DNA from: Candidatus Epulonipiscium fishelsonii
GTDB taxonomy: Bacteria > Bacillota > Clostridia > Lachnospirales > Cellulosilyticaceae
NCBI GenBank assembly: GCA_001983455.1
Contig: LJDB01000009.1
Coordinates: forward strand, 1-63,153
Direction: 5' to 3'
DNA: 63,153 nt
Part shown: piece after piece, positions 36,079-45,319 of the stretch
How positions within the stretch are numbered: position 1 is the first letter of the stretch
Layout: every line of letters starts with the position of its first letter
Made by a program: the position numbers and the translations under genes
The notes under the pieces: generated by a model
What the model was told of the DNA's origin: nothing
What the model saw: the letters and a program-made list of their open reading frames with translations, nothing else
Database searches by the model: none

Positions 36079-37266
36079 ATGAAAACTATATTTGGAATTA
36101 TTTGTTTTATTTTTATACTAGTAGGATGTGAGAAAAAAGAAGAAGCATTACTTAGTGAACCCGTAACTTATATAGAAGAAACTTCAAGAGAAGAAATTTT
36201 GAATGTGTATATAAATGAGGAGGTTTCATTAGAGGCATATGAACCAATTGAAGGAGTATATTTAGGAGCTTTTGCAGAAAAAAATAAGGATTTAAACAAT
36301 GATATTATAAATTTTGAGCAGGCAATAGGTCAAGAACAAGCATTTCGTGTATTCCAATATACAAAAGCTCAGTCTATCAACACACAAGACATTTTGTCAT
36401 GCGTTGCAAACAAACAAGTCCCCTATATAAAGTATCTTTTAGATGAAAATAGTTCTCCAAAAGTTTATGAATTTATAAATGATGTAGGAGCTGTTTATAG
36501 TACTCCCCTTTTTATAGAGTTATATCCTGTGACAGAAAATATAACAAATCCGACAGCTTATAAACAGCAATATCAAGAAACTTATGATTTAATCAAAAAC
36601 TATTTGCCGAATGCTACCATCGTGTGGAGCATGGATTATACAAGAATACAAGATTGGGCTGGATACTACCCAGGAAATTATATGGTAGATTGGGTTGGAT
36701 TAAATATATATTTGCCTAGATATAAGGAAGAGACGTTATTTAATGAGGATATATCAGATGTTATAGATATGTGGTACAAAACATTTCAGGAAAAAAAACC
36801 TATGATGATTTCTTCTCTAGCCATATCACACTTTTCAAATGTAGATTACACCTATATAATAGCTGATGCTAAAAATAAGTTAAAATATTTTTATCAAGAT
36901 ATCCCGCAAAAATATCCTCGTATTAAAGGAATTCTGTATATTGATATAAACATGCAAGACTTGGGTGGCACTGATGATTATAGAGTTTCAATCCAATCTG
37001 AGTTAGCAGAATATATAAATCAATTAACTACAAATCCTCTTTTTCTTCATGAAATTAAAAGTGAAATAGATTTGAACGCAAAACAATATATAACATATAC
37101 TCTGCCAATATTAGTTTATAACAATAAACATTATTTATCAGAAATATATGCTTCACAAGTGTTTGATAGCAAAAGTTTAAATCAAGTTAATGCTTTTAAA
37201 GATTTAGAAGGGGCAATATACTATCCTTTAGAAGACATGCAAGCTTATGCAGACTTTTATTTCTAA
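36079..37266 (+). CDS. Lipoprotein with GH26-like glycosidase domain
   Basis: This 395-residue protein begins with a lipoprotein signal (MKTIFGIICFIFILVGCEKK, lipobox LVGC), so it should sit on the outer face of the membrane. The domain after residue 60 resembles glycoside hydrolase family 26-like TIM barrels: VYLGAF at the first strand, WSMDYTRIQDWAGYYPG, DWVGLNIYLP and MISSLAISHF. I cannot confirm both catalytic Glu residues, so activity is open. The C-terminal 70 residues look like a separate beta domain. The ATG at 36079 is preferred over 36031 because it gives a normal signal peptide and has GGAG nearby. Confidence 0.72.
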   Translation: MKTIFGIICFIFILVGCEKKEEALLSEPVTYIEETSREEILNVYINEEVSLEAYEPIEGVYLGAFAEKNKDLNNDIINFEQAIGQEQAFRVFQYTKAQSINTQDILSCVANKQVPYIKYLLDENSSPKVYEFINDVGAVYSTPLFIELYPVTENITNPTAYKQQYQETYDLIKNYLPNATIVWSMDYTRIQDWAGYYPGNYMVDWVGLNIYLPRYKEETLFNEDISDVIDMWYKTFQEKKPMMISSLAISHFSNVDYTYIIADAKNKLKYFYQDIPQKYPRIKGILYIDINMQDLGGTDDYRVSIQSELAEYINQLTTNPLFLHEIKSEIDLNAKQYITYTLPILVYNNKHYLSEIYASQVFDSKSLNQVNAFKDLEGAIYYPLEDMQAYADFYF

Positions 37267-37294
37267 AAGAGTATAAATATACGAGGTGATCAAA

Positions 37295-38071
37295 ATGAAG
37301 TTATGTACAATTGCAAGTGGAAGCACAGGGAATTGTACCTATGTAAGAACAGATAAATCAAAAATATTGATAGATGTGGGGATAAGTGGAAAAAAAGCAT
37401 ATCAAGGGCTTGATAAAATAGGTGTGTCTCCTTTAGATATACAAGCAATATTTATAACTCATGAACATTTGGACCATATTAGAGGAGCAGGAGTTTTCAG
37501 TCGAAAATATAATATACCAATTTTTGCAACGTATAAAACGTGGCAAGTTATAAACACTAAAATAGGCAAAATAGAAACTTTTAATAAAAAAATTATAGAA
37601 GTAAACGATTTAATTATATGGAAAGATTTAACCATTAAAGCTTTTAAAATAAATCATGATGCAGTTGACCCTGTGGGGTTTATTTTAGAGCATAACAATA
37701 AAAAAGTAGGAATATTGACTGATGTAGGTGAAGTGGACACTGCCATAATTAAAGAACTACAGGATTGCAATGGACTAGTTTTGGAATTTAACCATGATGA
37801 AAATATGGTGTTAGCTTGTAAATATCCTTATAAGATAAAGCGTCGTATCCTTGGCAGATATGGTCATTTATGCAATGATAAAGCGGCAAAATTTCTAATA
37901 GATATATATAACAAAAAATTGGAATGGGTAGTTTTAGCTCATTTGAGTAATGACAATAACGTTCCTGAATTAGCATATATTACAGCAAAAACGTTATTGG
38001 ACATTAATAATATAAGTTTGATTTTACATGTAGCTAAAAAAGAGGAAAATTCACCTATATTTAGTGTATAA
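37295..38071 (+). CDS. MBL-fold metallo-hydrolase, YycJ/WalJ-like
   Basis: This 258-residue metallo-beta-lactamase-fold protein begins MKLCTIASGSTGNCTYV, the YycJ/WalJ pattern, and has the metal motif THEHLDH with later ligands NHDAVDPVG and HLSNDNN. Family members act as phosphodiesterases or nucleases, and WalJ is linked to cell-division and DNA-repair control in Bacillus. The walKR operon is not here, so that role should not be assumed. ATG at 37295 is preferred because ACGAGGTGA precedes it. Confidence 0.88.
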   Translation: MKLCTIASGSTGNCTYVRTDKSKILIDVGISGKKAYQGLDKIGVSPLDIQAIFITHEHLDHIRGAGVFSRKYNIPIFATYKTWQVINTKIGKIETFNKKIIEVNDLIIWKDLTIKAFKINHDAVDPVGFILEHNNKKVGILTDVGEVDTAIIKELQDCNGLVLEFNHDENMVLACKYPYKIKRRILGRYGHLCNDKAAKFLIDIYNKKLEWVVLAHLSNDNNVPELAYITAKTLLDINNISLILHVAKKEENSPIFSV

Positions 38072-38092
38072 TAAAAAGTAAAGGATAATTAC

Positions 38093-39523
38093 ATGACACA
38101 ACGGAAGATAAGTGAACATATATTTTTATTTCCTTTTGCTTGGTCGGTGCCAACACACCGCAAAGCAAATAATTTTAAACCACAACAAAACTTAAAGTCT
38201 GATATTTTTTGGACAATAGATGGATGGAAAAGACAAGATTTTAATATTGATAATTATAAAGAATATAATGAATTTGTGTACTTTTATAAACCAGTCAGAA
38301 ATGTGCTATATGAAAAAATTAAAGATGCGGAAATAACTAAAGTTTACATCAATAGTTTAGTCGGTCCAAATTCTTATTGTGAAGTTCAAATAAATGACAA
38401 GATTTACAAGCTTAATATTTTTAAAATAGGATTACGTGTTTTTAAAAGTGGCATAGGCATATTAAGTATATATTTGGACAACTACACGTATTTGGATTTA
38501 GAAGATGTAAAAAATATTAATTTATTATCGGAATGCGTATATCCTCTAGAATTACCAATTAAATATCATCCTACTAAAATAACTTTTTACCTAGAAAATA
38601 ATACAATATATGAAGACAGAACATTAACAGATTATAAAGTAAATGCTGGAAAAATTTCACCTTTCATAATGAAATTATTAGGCAAAAATTTTGTACAAGA
38701 AAAAAAATTATGGGGAATTTATATTGAGCCACTAATAGGAAGCAAGATGGTAACTTTATGTTTATTCAATGACGATGAATATTTAAAAAAAGTTAAGCTT
38801 AATAACTCTATCCTCAATAAGGAAACTATTAAAGAAATATATACTTCTTCAGATACAGATAGATTTTATTATGTGACAGCTTTCTCTTTGTTTTGTGTCT
38901 CCACTATTAATGTAGACAGTAAAGTTTATGACCAAATGATGCATTTGTTATTAATCCAAAAAACAACTTTATTAAATTTCTCAAATCAAATTGCTAGTAT
39001 TTCTTTATTACCAGAAACAGAACTAGTTATAGCTATTCAAGATTTATATAAAATATATATACAATTTATAAATCAAATGTATTTTAATGAAGTTACAGAA
39101 GATGCACGTGGAAGGTGGTTATATTCTAAAATCAGTACATTATTAAATATACAACAAGAAATTCAGCAATTGGACTTTGAAATGAAAGAAGTTCATGAGT
39201 ATGCAGAATTAATAAACAGGGAACAATCCAAGATAAAAGTTGAATTATTTGCATTTATAGGAGTGGCCCTAGTTGTGCCTACTTTTGTAACAGGATTTTT
39301 TGGTATGAATATTATGTCAGAAGAATTAGTGACTTGGTGGCAACATGATAATACAAAATTATGGCTAAACACATATGCTTTATTTCCAATATTGTTAATT
39401 TCTTGCATATATACTTGGAGAATTCAAAAAATTTGGGCTAGAATTATTATACAAAGCATATTAATTATCTCGGCTATAATTTCATTATTTATTATTTTTA
39501 ATTATGGATGTGGATCACCATAA
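38093..39523 (+). CDS. CorA-like membrane protein
   Basis: This 476-residue protein ends like a CorA magnesium channel: a long helix, then FVTGFFGMN (GMN at 404-406), which is the selectivity signature at the end of TM1, a short loop, and a second hydrophobic helix (NTYALFPILLISCIYTW). An extra third hydrophobic segment (IIIQSILIISAIISLFIIF) follows. The first 330 residues differ strongly from standard CorA cytoplasmic domains, so it may be a distant member with another sensing role. Ribosome site AAAGGATAA. Confidence 0.78.
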   Translation: MTQRKISEHIFLFPFAWSVPTHRKANNFKPQQNLKSDIFWTIDGWKRQDFNIDNYKEYNEFVYFYKPVRNVLYEKIKDAEITKVYINSLVGPNSYCEVQINDKIYKLNIFKIGLRVFKSGIGILSIYLDNYTYLDLEDVKNINLLSECVYPLELPIKYHPTKITFYLENNTIYEDRTLTDYKVNAGKISPFIMKLLGKNFVQEKKLWGIYIEPLIGSKMVTLCLFNDDEYLKKVKLNNSILNKETIKEIYTSSDTDRFYYVTAFSLFCVSTINVDSKVYDQMMHLLLIQKTTLLNFSNQIASISLLPETELVIAIQDLYKIYIQFINQMYFNEVTEDARGRWLYSKISTLLNIQQEIQQLDFEMKEVHEYAELINREQSKIKVELFAFIGVALVVPTFVTGFFGMNIMSEELVTWWQHDNTKLWLNTYALFPILLISCIYTWRIQKIWARIIIQSILIISAIISLFIIFNYGCGSP

Positions 39524-39587
39524 ATATATATGTTATAATTATTAAGTTGAGATTGTTTTAATTATTTGAAAAGGAGTAATTTAAAAT

Positions 39588-40373
39588 ATGAAAATTTATA
39601 TAAGCGCAGATATAGAAGGAATTTCAGGAGTTAGCACATGGCAAGAAGCAGATATGATGGGTAGTCCTGAAGCACGAAGAAGAATGACTCAAGAGGTAAA
39701 AGCTGCTTGTGTAGCTGCATATGAGGCAGGTGCAACAGAAATTATGGTTAAAGATGGCCATGGATATGGCAAAAACATAAATCATGAAGAATTACCTTTA
39801 GGAGTAAAATTGATTTCTGGTTGGAGTAACCATCCTTATAATATGTTTGAAGGACTTGATGACAGTTATAGTGGAGTTATCTTAATAGGATATCATAGTG
39901 GTGCATCAAAGCATACTTCACCACTAGCTCATACTATGGATAGATCTATAAACTATATTAAGATAAACAATGTTGTGAGTAGTGAGTTTAGTATATATGC
40001 AACTCTTGCTCATTCACTAAAGGTGCCAGTAGTTACTGTAACTGGTGATGGTGGGTTAATTAGAGAAGTTATTGACTTTGACCCAAATATAGAAATAGTA
40101 GCTGTACAAGAAGGATTTGGAGGAGCCGTAATTAGTATTCATCCAAAATTAGCTTGTCAATATATTAAAAATGCTGTTACTAAGGGAATAGAAAAAATTG
40201 GTACATATGAATTTAAAACAGAAAATATGTATGAATTAGAAATAAGTTTTAAAAATCATAAAGACGCATATAAATATAGCTTTTTCCCTAATGTTGAACA
40301 AATAGGCAGTCATGAAGTTAAGTTACAAACTAACGATTATTTTGAAATATTAAGATTTCTAGTATTTATATAA
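39588..40373 (+). CDS. M55-family D-aminopeptidase (DppA-like)
   Basis: This 261-residue zinc peptidase cleaves D-amino acid peptides such as D-Ala-D-Ala. The metal-binding SADIEGISG (Asp8, Glu10) and VKDGHGYG (Asp56, His58) are both intact, as are LIGYHSGA and HTMDRSINYIKINN. It has a good AAAAGGAG site and a possible -10 TATAAT at 39534-39539. No dpp transporter genes are linked, so its role may be wall-peptide turnover. Confidence 0.92.
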   Translation: MKIYISADIEGISGVSTWQEADMMGSPEARRRMTQEVKAACVAAYEAGATEIMVKDGHGYGKNINHEELPLGVKLISGWSNHPYNMFEGLDDSYSGVILIGYHSGASKHTSPLAHTMDRSINYIKINNVVSSEFSIYATLAHSLKVPVVTVTGDGGLIREVIDFDPNIEIVAVQEGFGGAVISIHPKLACQYIKNAVTKGIEKIGTYEFKTENMYELEISFKNHKDAYKYSFFPNVEQIGSHEVKLQTNDYFEILRFLVFI

Positions 40374-40545
40374 AGGTAATAATTAACTAATAAGGTAATA
40401 ATTAGATAAATATAAATTTTAAAATAAGGATATAATAATAAGAAACATAATAACATAATAACATATCGTAATATTAGCATGATGTAGCTACTCTTGCTTT
40501 TATAGATGAGATAACCGCCCTCACCTTTGGAATTATGGCATTTAT

Positions 40546-40575
40546 GAAAAGTCACTACAACTTGTAGTGATTTTC
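40546..40575 (+). terminator. Terminator hairpin upstream of the small secreted proteins
   Basis: GAAAAGTCACTACAA pairs with TTGTAGTGATTTTC with one mismatch. It separates the peptidase gene from the next unit. The gap before it (40374-40545) shows the word AAGGTAATAATTA twice, 18 bases apart, and no ORF on plus. Confidence 0.75.
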
Positions 40576-40610
40576 TGCTTTAAATTTTATGACATATAGG
40601 GGGTAAGATT

Positions 40611-40745
40611 ATGAAAATAACAATATTAATGTTGATAATGAGTATTTTAAGTGTAGTAAGTATTGATTTTAAAAACTCTCCACGTGCAATATTTGTAGAA
40701 GCTCCCCAAAATATTTTAATTCAACGGAATTATAATAATGCATAA
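40611..40745 (+). CDS. Small secreted or membrane peptide
   Basis: A 44-residue ORF starts at ATG after a strong AGGGGGT site. It has a hydrophobic N-terminus (MKITILMLIMSILSVVSI) that would act as a signal or anchor, then a short polar tail. Its stop overlaps the start of the next gene by eight bases, so the two are likely translated together. It is too short to assign to a family. The strong ribosome site and overlap are the main evidence that it is real. Confidence 0.55.
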   Translation: MKITILMLIMSILSVVSIDFKNSPRAIFVEAPQNILIQRNYNNA

Positions 40746-41046
40746 AATATTACTTGCTGCAACTATTATAATTATTTCATTTTATTTGATAAATTCTCAT
40801 AATACACCAGACATTGTTGGAACTTGGTATTCAGAAGAAACTGGTGAAAAAATAATTTTTAATGAAAATGGGAGTGTAGAGTTAGAAAATGTAAATTATA
40901 TTCCTAAATATGAAATAATAACTCCAACTAAAATGATATATACAATAAATAATCAGGTTTTTGAAATGAATTTTAGAATTGAAGATAATCAATTGTATTG
41001 GGGAATAAGCGAACCAGAAATATTTAGTAAAAAAAAGGGGGAATAG
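40738..41046 (+). CDS. Small exported lipocalin-like protein
   Basis: This 102-residue protein has an N-terminal signal helix (ILLAATIIIISFYLI) and then a short beta-rich domain: DIVGTWYSEETGEKIIFNENGSVEL. That pattern is common in small bacterial lipocalin-like or DUF domains that bind ligands outside the membrane. It overlaps the peptide gene before it and is three bases from the BMP-domain gene after it, so all three probably form one operon. Confidence 0.7.
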   Translation: MHKILLAATIIIISFYLINSHNTPDIVGTWYSEETGEKIIFNENGSVELENVNYIPKYEIITPTKMIYTINNQVFEMNFRIEDNQLYWGISEPEIFSKKKGE

Positions 41047-41049
41047 TTT

Positions 41050-42987
41050 GTGTATGATCAAGCTTATAAAAAAGCAAAAGCTAATTGGAACAGCAGAGTA
41101 AACCAAGGTGAAGCAGGAACACTATTATCTTTAGATGGAGTAGTTCATAGGGAAAGTATCTTAACAGAAGTATCAATAGGAACAATAGATATTCCTATCG
41201 ATAAAATAGTAGGGACTTATAGCCATTCAAGAGCTATTTCTTTTTCTAATAATTTTATGCCTTTAATGAAACCCAATTCGGAATTTGGAGCAAAGTGGAG
41301 CAGTTTATACACATCTCACATAACCGAAGGGTTGAGAGAGCCTATAAAAGTATATGAATATTTAAATTATTTTTATGTAGTCGAAGGTAACAAAAGAGTG
41401 AGTGTACTAAAATTTGTTGGAGCTACGTCATACCAAGCACAAGTTACAAGGTTAGTACCTAAGCAAGACGAACATGACAAAATAAATATGATATATTATG
41501 AGTTTATATATTTTTACAGAGAAACTAAAATAAATACTATATGGTTTAATGAAATAGGCAAGTTTCCTATGTTATTAAATTTAATTAATCAATATATTGA
41601 TAAGTATCAGTATAACGAAGATCAATATAAACTATTTATAGCTAATCTATACAGACCTTTTAGACAAATTTACAAAGCACAAGGAGGAGATAGATTAAAT
41701 ATTACAACAGGAGAAGCTTTTTTAGACTATATTAAAATAAATGGTCTAAACGAAGAAATTACTGAAGCTGAAGATGAAAAGTCTATTAAAGCATTCATTG
41801 AAGAATTAAAAAGTATAAACAAACAGCAACCTAATGTTGAAACAAAACCTATAATAGCTTCAAAGAAAAAGAATATTTTATCAACTATGAGTGGATTAAT
41901 GTCAAGCAAGAAACCTTTAAAAATAGCTTTTGTTTATGCTAAAACTCCAGATACATCAGGATGGGCATACAGCCATGAGCTAGGACGACTACATATAAAC
42001 AATATATTTAAAAATCAAATCGAAACTTTTAAGATAGAGAATGTACCTGAAAATCATAATGCATCTAAAATATTTAGACAACTAGCTAACGAAAATTTTG
42101 ATATAGTATTTACAACTAGCCCAACCTTTGTCACACCAGCTTTAAAGATTGCTATGGAATATCCTGATGTGAAGTTTTTTAATTGTGCAACAACATATTC
42201 TTATAAATCTTTGACATTATATTTTGGAAGAATACATGAACCAAAGTATATACTAGGAATGATAGCTGGAGTTATGACTAAAAATAACATTATAGGGTAT
42301 GTTGCACCTTATCCTATATCAGAAGTTATATCAAGTTTAAATGCATTTACGCTAGGGGTAAAATCAGTCAATCCTACTGCGATTGTGAAAACTTTATGGA
42401 CACACAGATGGGACCATACGGAGCAAAGTAAAGATATTGATTCAAAATTAATTCAACTTGGCGTTGATATCATTTCTAACGAAGACTTACCCATCGCTGG
42501 AGATATGTCAAAATACTATGGAATTTATAGTGTTGATCCAATTACAAATGAAAAGAAACATTATGCTATGACAGTATGGAATTGGGGATTATTTTATGAA
42601 AAAGTTATTAAAAATATTCTAAATGGAACTTGGAAAAGTTTGTATGAAAATGTTTCGTCAGATGAGAAACCCAGAAACTTTTGGCTTGGAATGGATACTG
42701 GTATAGTAGACATATTTTATTCTAATAGAAATATAAATCCACAATTAAAGAATTTAATTAATTGTGTTAAAAATGGAATAATTAGTAAAGAATTTGATAT
42801 CTTTAGAGGTCCAATTTACAATCAAGAAGGTCAACTAAAAATAAATATTGGCGAAACTTGTGATTATGACAAAATTATTAATATGGATTGGCTAGTTCAA
42901 GGCATAGAAGGAACATTGCCTGATGCTAGTACTTTAGCTCCAAATGATCCATTTTCATATATGCTAAATATAATAAAGAGAGGTTAA
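41050..42987 (+). CDS. ParB-like domain fused to BMP-family substrate-binding domain
   Basis: This 645-residue protein has an N-terminal region with a ParB/sulfiredoxin-like core (LREPIKVYEY, then FYVVEGNKRVSVLKFVGA, about 95-125) and, from about residue 289, a BMP-type periplasmic binding fold (LKIAFVYAKTPDTSGWAYSH, then FVTPALKIAMEYPDVKFFNC). BMP lipoproteins usually bind purine nucleosides for ABC import, but no signal peptide or lipobox is present, so this one is probably cytoplasmic. It starts at GTG after AAGGGGG. Similar fusions occur in Lachnospiraceae as I recall. Function unknown. Confidence 0.8.
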   Translation: MYDQAYKKAKANWNSRVNQGEAGTLLSLDGVVHRESILTEVSIGTIDIPIDKIVGTYSHSRAISFSNNFMPLMKPNSEFGAKWSSLYTSHITEGLREPIKVYEYLNYFYVVEGNKRVSVLKFVGATSYQAQVTRLVPKQDEHDKINMIYYEFIYFYRETKINTIWFNEIGKFPMLLNLINQYIDKYQYNEDQYKLFIANLYRPFRQIYKAQGGDRLNITTGEAFLDYIKINGLNEEITEAEDEKSIKAFIEELKSINKQQPNVETKPIIASKKKNILSTMSGLMSSKKPLKIAFVYAKTPDTSGWAYSHELGRLHINNIFKNQIETFKIENVPENHNASKIFRQLANENFDIVFTTSPTFVTPALKIAMEYPDVKFFNCATTYSYKSLTLYFGRIHEPKYILGMIAGVMTKNNIIGYVAPYPISEVISSLNAFTLGVKSVNPTAIVKTLWTHRWDHTEQSKDIDSKLIQLGVDIISNEDLPIAGDMSKYYGIYSVDPITNEKKHYAMTVWNWGLFYEKVIKNILNGTWKSLYENVSSDEKPRNFWLGMDTGIVDIFYSNRNINPQLKNLINCVKNGIISKEFDIFRGPIYNQEGQLKINIGETCDYDKIINMDWLVQGIEGTLPDASTLAPNDPFSYMLNIIKRG

Positions 42988-43001
42988 TGTATAACCTCTC
43001 T
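42977..43001 (+). terminator. Hairpin at the end of the BMP-fusion gene
   Basis: AGAGAGGTTA at 42977-42986 pairs perfectly with TAACCTCTCT at 42992-43001; it includes the stop codon and lacks a T-run. It lies between convergent genes. Confidence 0.6.
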
Positions 43002-43062
43002 AACAATAACTAGATAATTACATTTATACGCTACAAAATTTAAGTAGTATGTATGGTAATTA

Positions 43063-44001
43063 TTAATTACCAAATGGATTTTTTTTGCTTTCTGCAGCTT
43101 CAGCAGCCGCTTTTGCAGCCGCTTCTGCAGCTTTTTCTGCGTCTCTTACAGTTGGAAAGTCTTTATTATACTCTTTATTAATTTCTTCAGTTGTTACTTG
43201 ATCCGCTATAGAATATAAAGTTCTATCTATACCTTTATCCCAATATTTTAATACATTATTTTCAATTTCTCCATCAAGTATTAATAAAAAATATTCATAT
43301 GGCACATACAAATCATTTTTTACTAGTTTTGGCGGAATTTTTAAGCTAGTTGGATTTATTATATATACATTATCTGTTTCGTAAAAACAATATGAATCAT
43401 ATCCAACTTGAAGTTTTGACTCCAAATTATCTTTTGTTAAAGTAGCAATACTTTTCTCTTCATCCCATTTAATATCAAATTGTAACACGTGAGCTATTGG
43501 GCGAACAGGCACCATAAGTCTCCCTTGATAAGATATAGGCATAAGACTTTTTAAATCTATTTTTTTTCCATCATACATTATACCTTTAATTAAAATATTA
43601 TTCAGAGCATCAGCAACTTCTTCAATAGAAAGAATATTATGATTCATAACATTTATTAAAATATCTGTTTTTTCCTTTTCGGTTATTATTCTGCTCCATG
43701 TTTTTTCTGTGTATTGCTGTGGAATAATTATTTCAAGCTGACCAATTTTTTGCACTGCTGGTGTTGCATAATGAGTGTCCATTGGAACATGGAAATATTC
43801 TTCCACTGTATTTGCAATTGCAATAAAAAATTCTCCCACTGAAATTGGCGTGTTCATATTGATGCCGTAGCCTTCCAAAAGTTCTACCTCTGTTGGTGGT
43901 ACATACACTACTTCTTCTTTTCCAAATAATGATAGTCCATAAGTTGGCACAACAGTAGAACTAATCAATAATGTCATTAATGCTAATTTAAATTTATTCA
44001 T
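43063..44001 (-). CDS. Secreted protein with copper-amine-oxidase N-terminal (stalk) domain
   Basis: This 312-residue protein starts with a signal peptide (KLALMTLLISSTVVPTYG). A segment near residues 150-200 (MYDGKKIDLKSLMPISYQGRLMVPVRPIAHVL, here only quoted in part as GRLMVPVRPIA) is the classic stalk-domain motif found in clostridial surface proteins. The C-terminal 25 residues are an Ala/Glu/Lys helix (AEKAAEAAAKAAAEAAE). GGGAGGAA precedes the ATG. It is probably a cell-surface structural or binding protein; the ligand is unknown. Confidence 0.8.
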   Translation of the reverse strand: MNKFKLALMTLLISSTVVPTYGLSLFGKEEVVYVPPTEVELLEGYGINMNTPISVGEFFIAIANTVEEYFHVPMDTHYATPAVQKIGQLEIIIPQQYTEKTWSRIITEKEKTDILINVMNHNILSIEEVADALNNILIKGIMYDGKKIDLKSLMPISYQGRLMVPVRPIAHVLQFDIKWDEEKSIATLTKDNLESKLQVGYDSYCFYETDNVYIINPTSLKIPPKLVKNDLYVPYEYFLLILDGEIENNVLKYWDKGIDRTLYSIADQVTTEEINKEYNKDFPTVRDAEKAAEAAAKAAAEAAESKKNPFGN

Positions 44002-44089
44002 AAAAAAATTCCTCCCAAATTTACCTCTCGATTAATTTAGACGGAATATTTAAATATTGTGTTCCTGCTTATACCAATCATTATAAAAA

Positions 44090-45277
44090 TTATTTTAATT
44101 TATTTTTTAATGAAGCTATCTCAATTAAATTTGTTGGCATACTTAAATTAAAGTTGTCCAAAATAGTGGCTCCGATCACTGCAAATGAACTTTGTTCAGC
44201 AAGTTTACCAGCACCTTTAAACTGTTTGCTATACGCAATAAAAGGTACTTTTTCTCTAGTATGGTCTGTACCCTTATATGTTGGGTCGTTTCCATGGTCT
44301 GCTGTTATTATCAAAAGATCATCTTGTCTTAAGTTATCTAGTAATATACCTAGTTTTTCATCAAACATTTCAATTTCTTTTGCATATCCTTCTGTATTCC
44401 TTCTATGTCCCCACAGTGCATCAAAATCCACTAAATTTACAAAGCATAGTCCATTGAATTCTTCATTTTTAGCTACCTCAATTGTTTGGTCCATTCCCTC
44501 TACTGAAGATTTTGATTTTATAGCTTTAGTTATACCTTGTTCAGCAAATATATCATTGATTTTTCCGATTGAAATAACATCAAATCCATTATCTTTTAGA
44601 ACGTCTAGTACAGTTTTTTCTGGTGGAGCCAAAGCATAGTCATGACGGTTACTTGTTCTTTTAAACTCGCCTTTCTTTTTGCCTACATAAGGTCTTGCAA
44701 TGATTCGTCCAACTTTCCATTCTTCTTTCATTGTTAAGTCACGAGCTATTTCACAATATTTATAAAGATTTTCAAGACCCATAGTTTCTTCATTTCCACA
44801 AATTTGTAAAACTGAATCGGCCGAAGTATAAACAATTAAATATCCATTGTTAATTTCTTCCTCTGCTAGTTCATCAAGAATTTCTGTACCACTAGAACTT
44901 TTATTCCCTATTATTTTTCTGCCAGTTTTTTCTTCCAATTCTTGTATTAATTCTGGTGGAAATCCAGTATCAGTAAAAGTCTTAAAAGGTACTTTTGTTT
45001 CGATACCCATCATTTCCCAATGCCCAGTCATTGTATCTTTGCCATCGCTTTTTTCTTTAATCTCAGAAAAATACCCTAGCGGTGTTTCTATTTTAGATAC
45101 ATTTTTTAAAGTACATAAATTAGCAAGTCCTAGTTTTTGTAAATTTGGAATGTTTAAGTTTACTTTTTCAGCTATATGCCCTAGTGTATTTGCACCTACA
45201 TCATCAAACTTTGCAGAGTCTTCCATTTCCCCAATACCAAGCGAATCCATTACTACTACAAATATTCTTTTAAACAT
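44090..45277 (-). CDS. deoB: Phosphopentomutase
   Basis: DeoB interconverts (deoxy)ribose 1-phosphate and 5-phosphate in nucleoside salvage. The 395 residues show [13 protein letters not shown] (metal-binding Asp), the active-site [11 protein letters not shown] with the phosphothreonine, and [18 protein letters not shown], the C-terminal metal motif. GGAGGAA precedes the ATG. No other deo genes are beside it. It lies between the stalk-domain gene and the HipA-like kinase. Confidence 0.96.
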   Translation of the reverse strand: MFKRIFVVVMDSLGIGEMEDSAKFDDVGANTLGHIAEKVNLNIPNLQKLGLANLCTLKNVSKIETPLGYFSEIKEKSDGKDTMTGHWEMMGIETKVPFKTFTDTGFPPELIQELEEKTGRKIIGNKSSSGTEILDELAEEEINNGYLIVYTSADSVLQICGNEETMGLENLYKYCEIARDLTMKEEWKVGRIIARPYVGKKKGEFKRTSNRHDYALAPPEKTVLDVLKDNGFDVISIGKINDIFAEQGITKAIKSKSSVEGMDQTIEVAKNEEFNGLCFVNLVDFDALWGHRRNTEGYAKEIEMFDEKLGILLDNLRQDDLLIITADHGNDPTYKGTDHTREKVPFIAYSKQFKGAGKLAEQSSFAVIGATILDNFNLSMPTNLIEIASLKNKLK

Positions 45278-45319
45278 AGAGTTCCTCCAACATAAGATAT
45301 ATTTACTATGTTGAATAGT

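Noticed and set aside
44154..45314. Plus-strand ORFs opposite deoB (161 and 155 aa)
   Set aside because: Antisense shadows of a well-conserved enzyme, Ser/Pro-rich with no family features.
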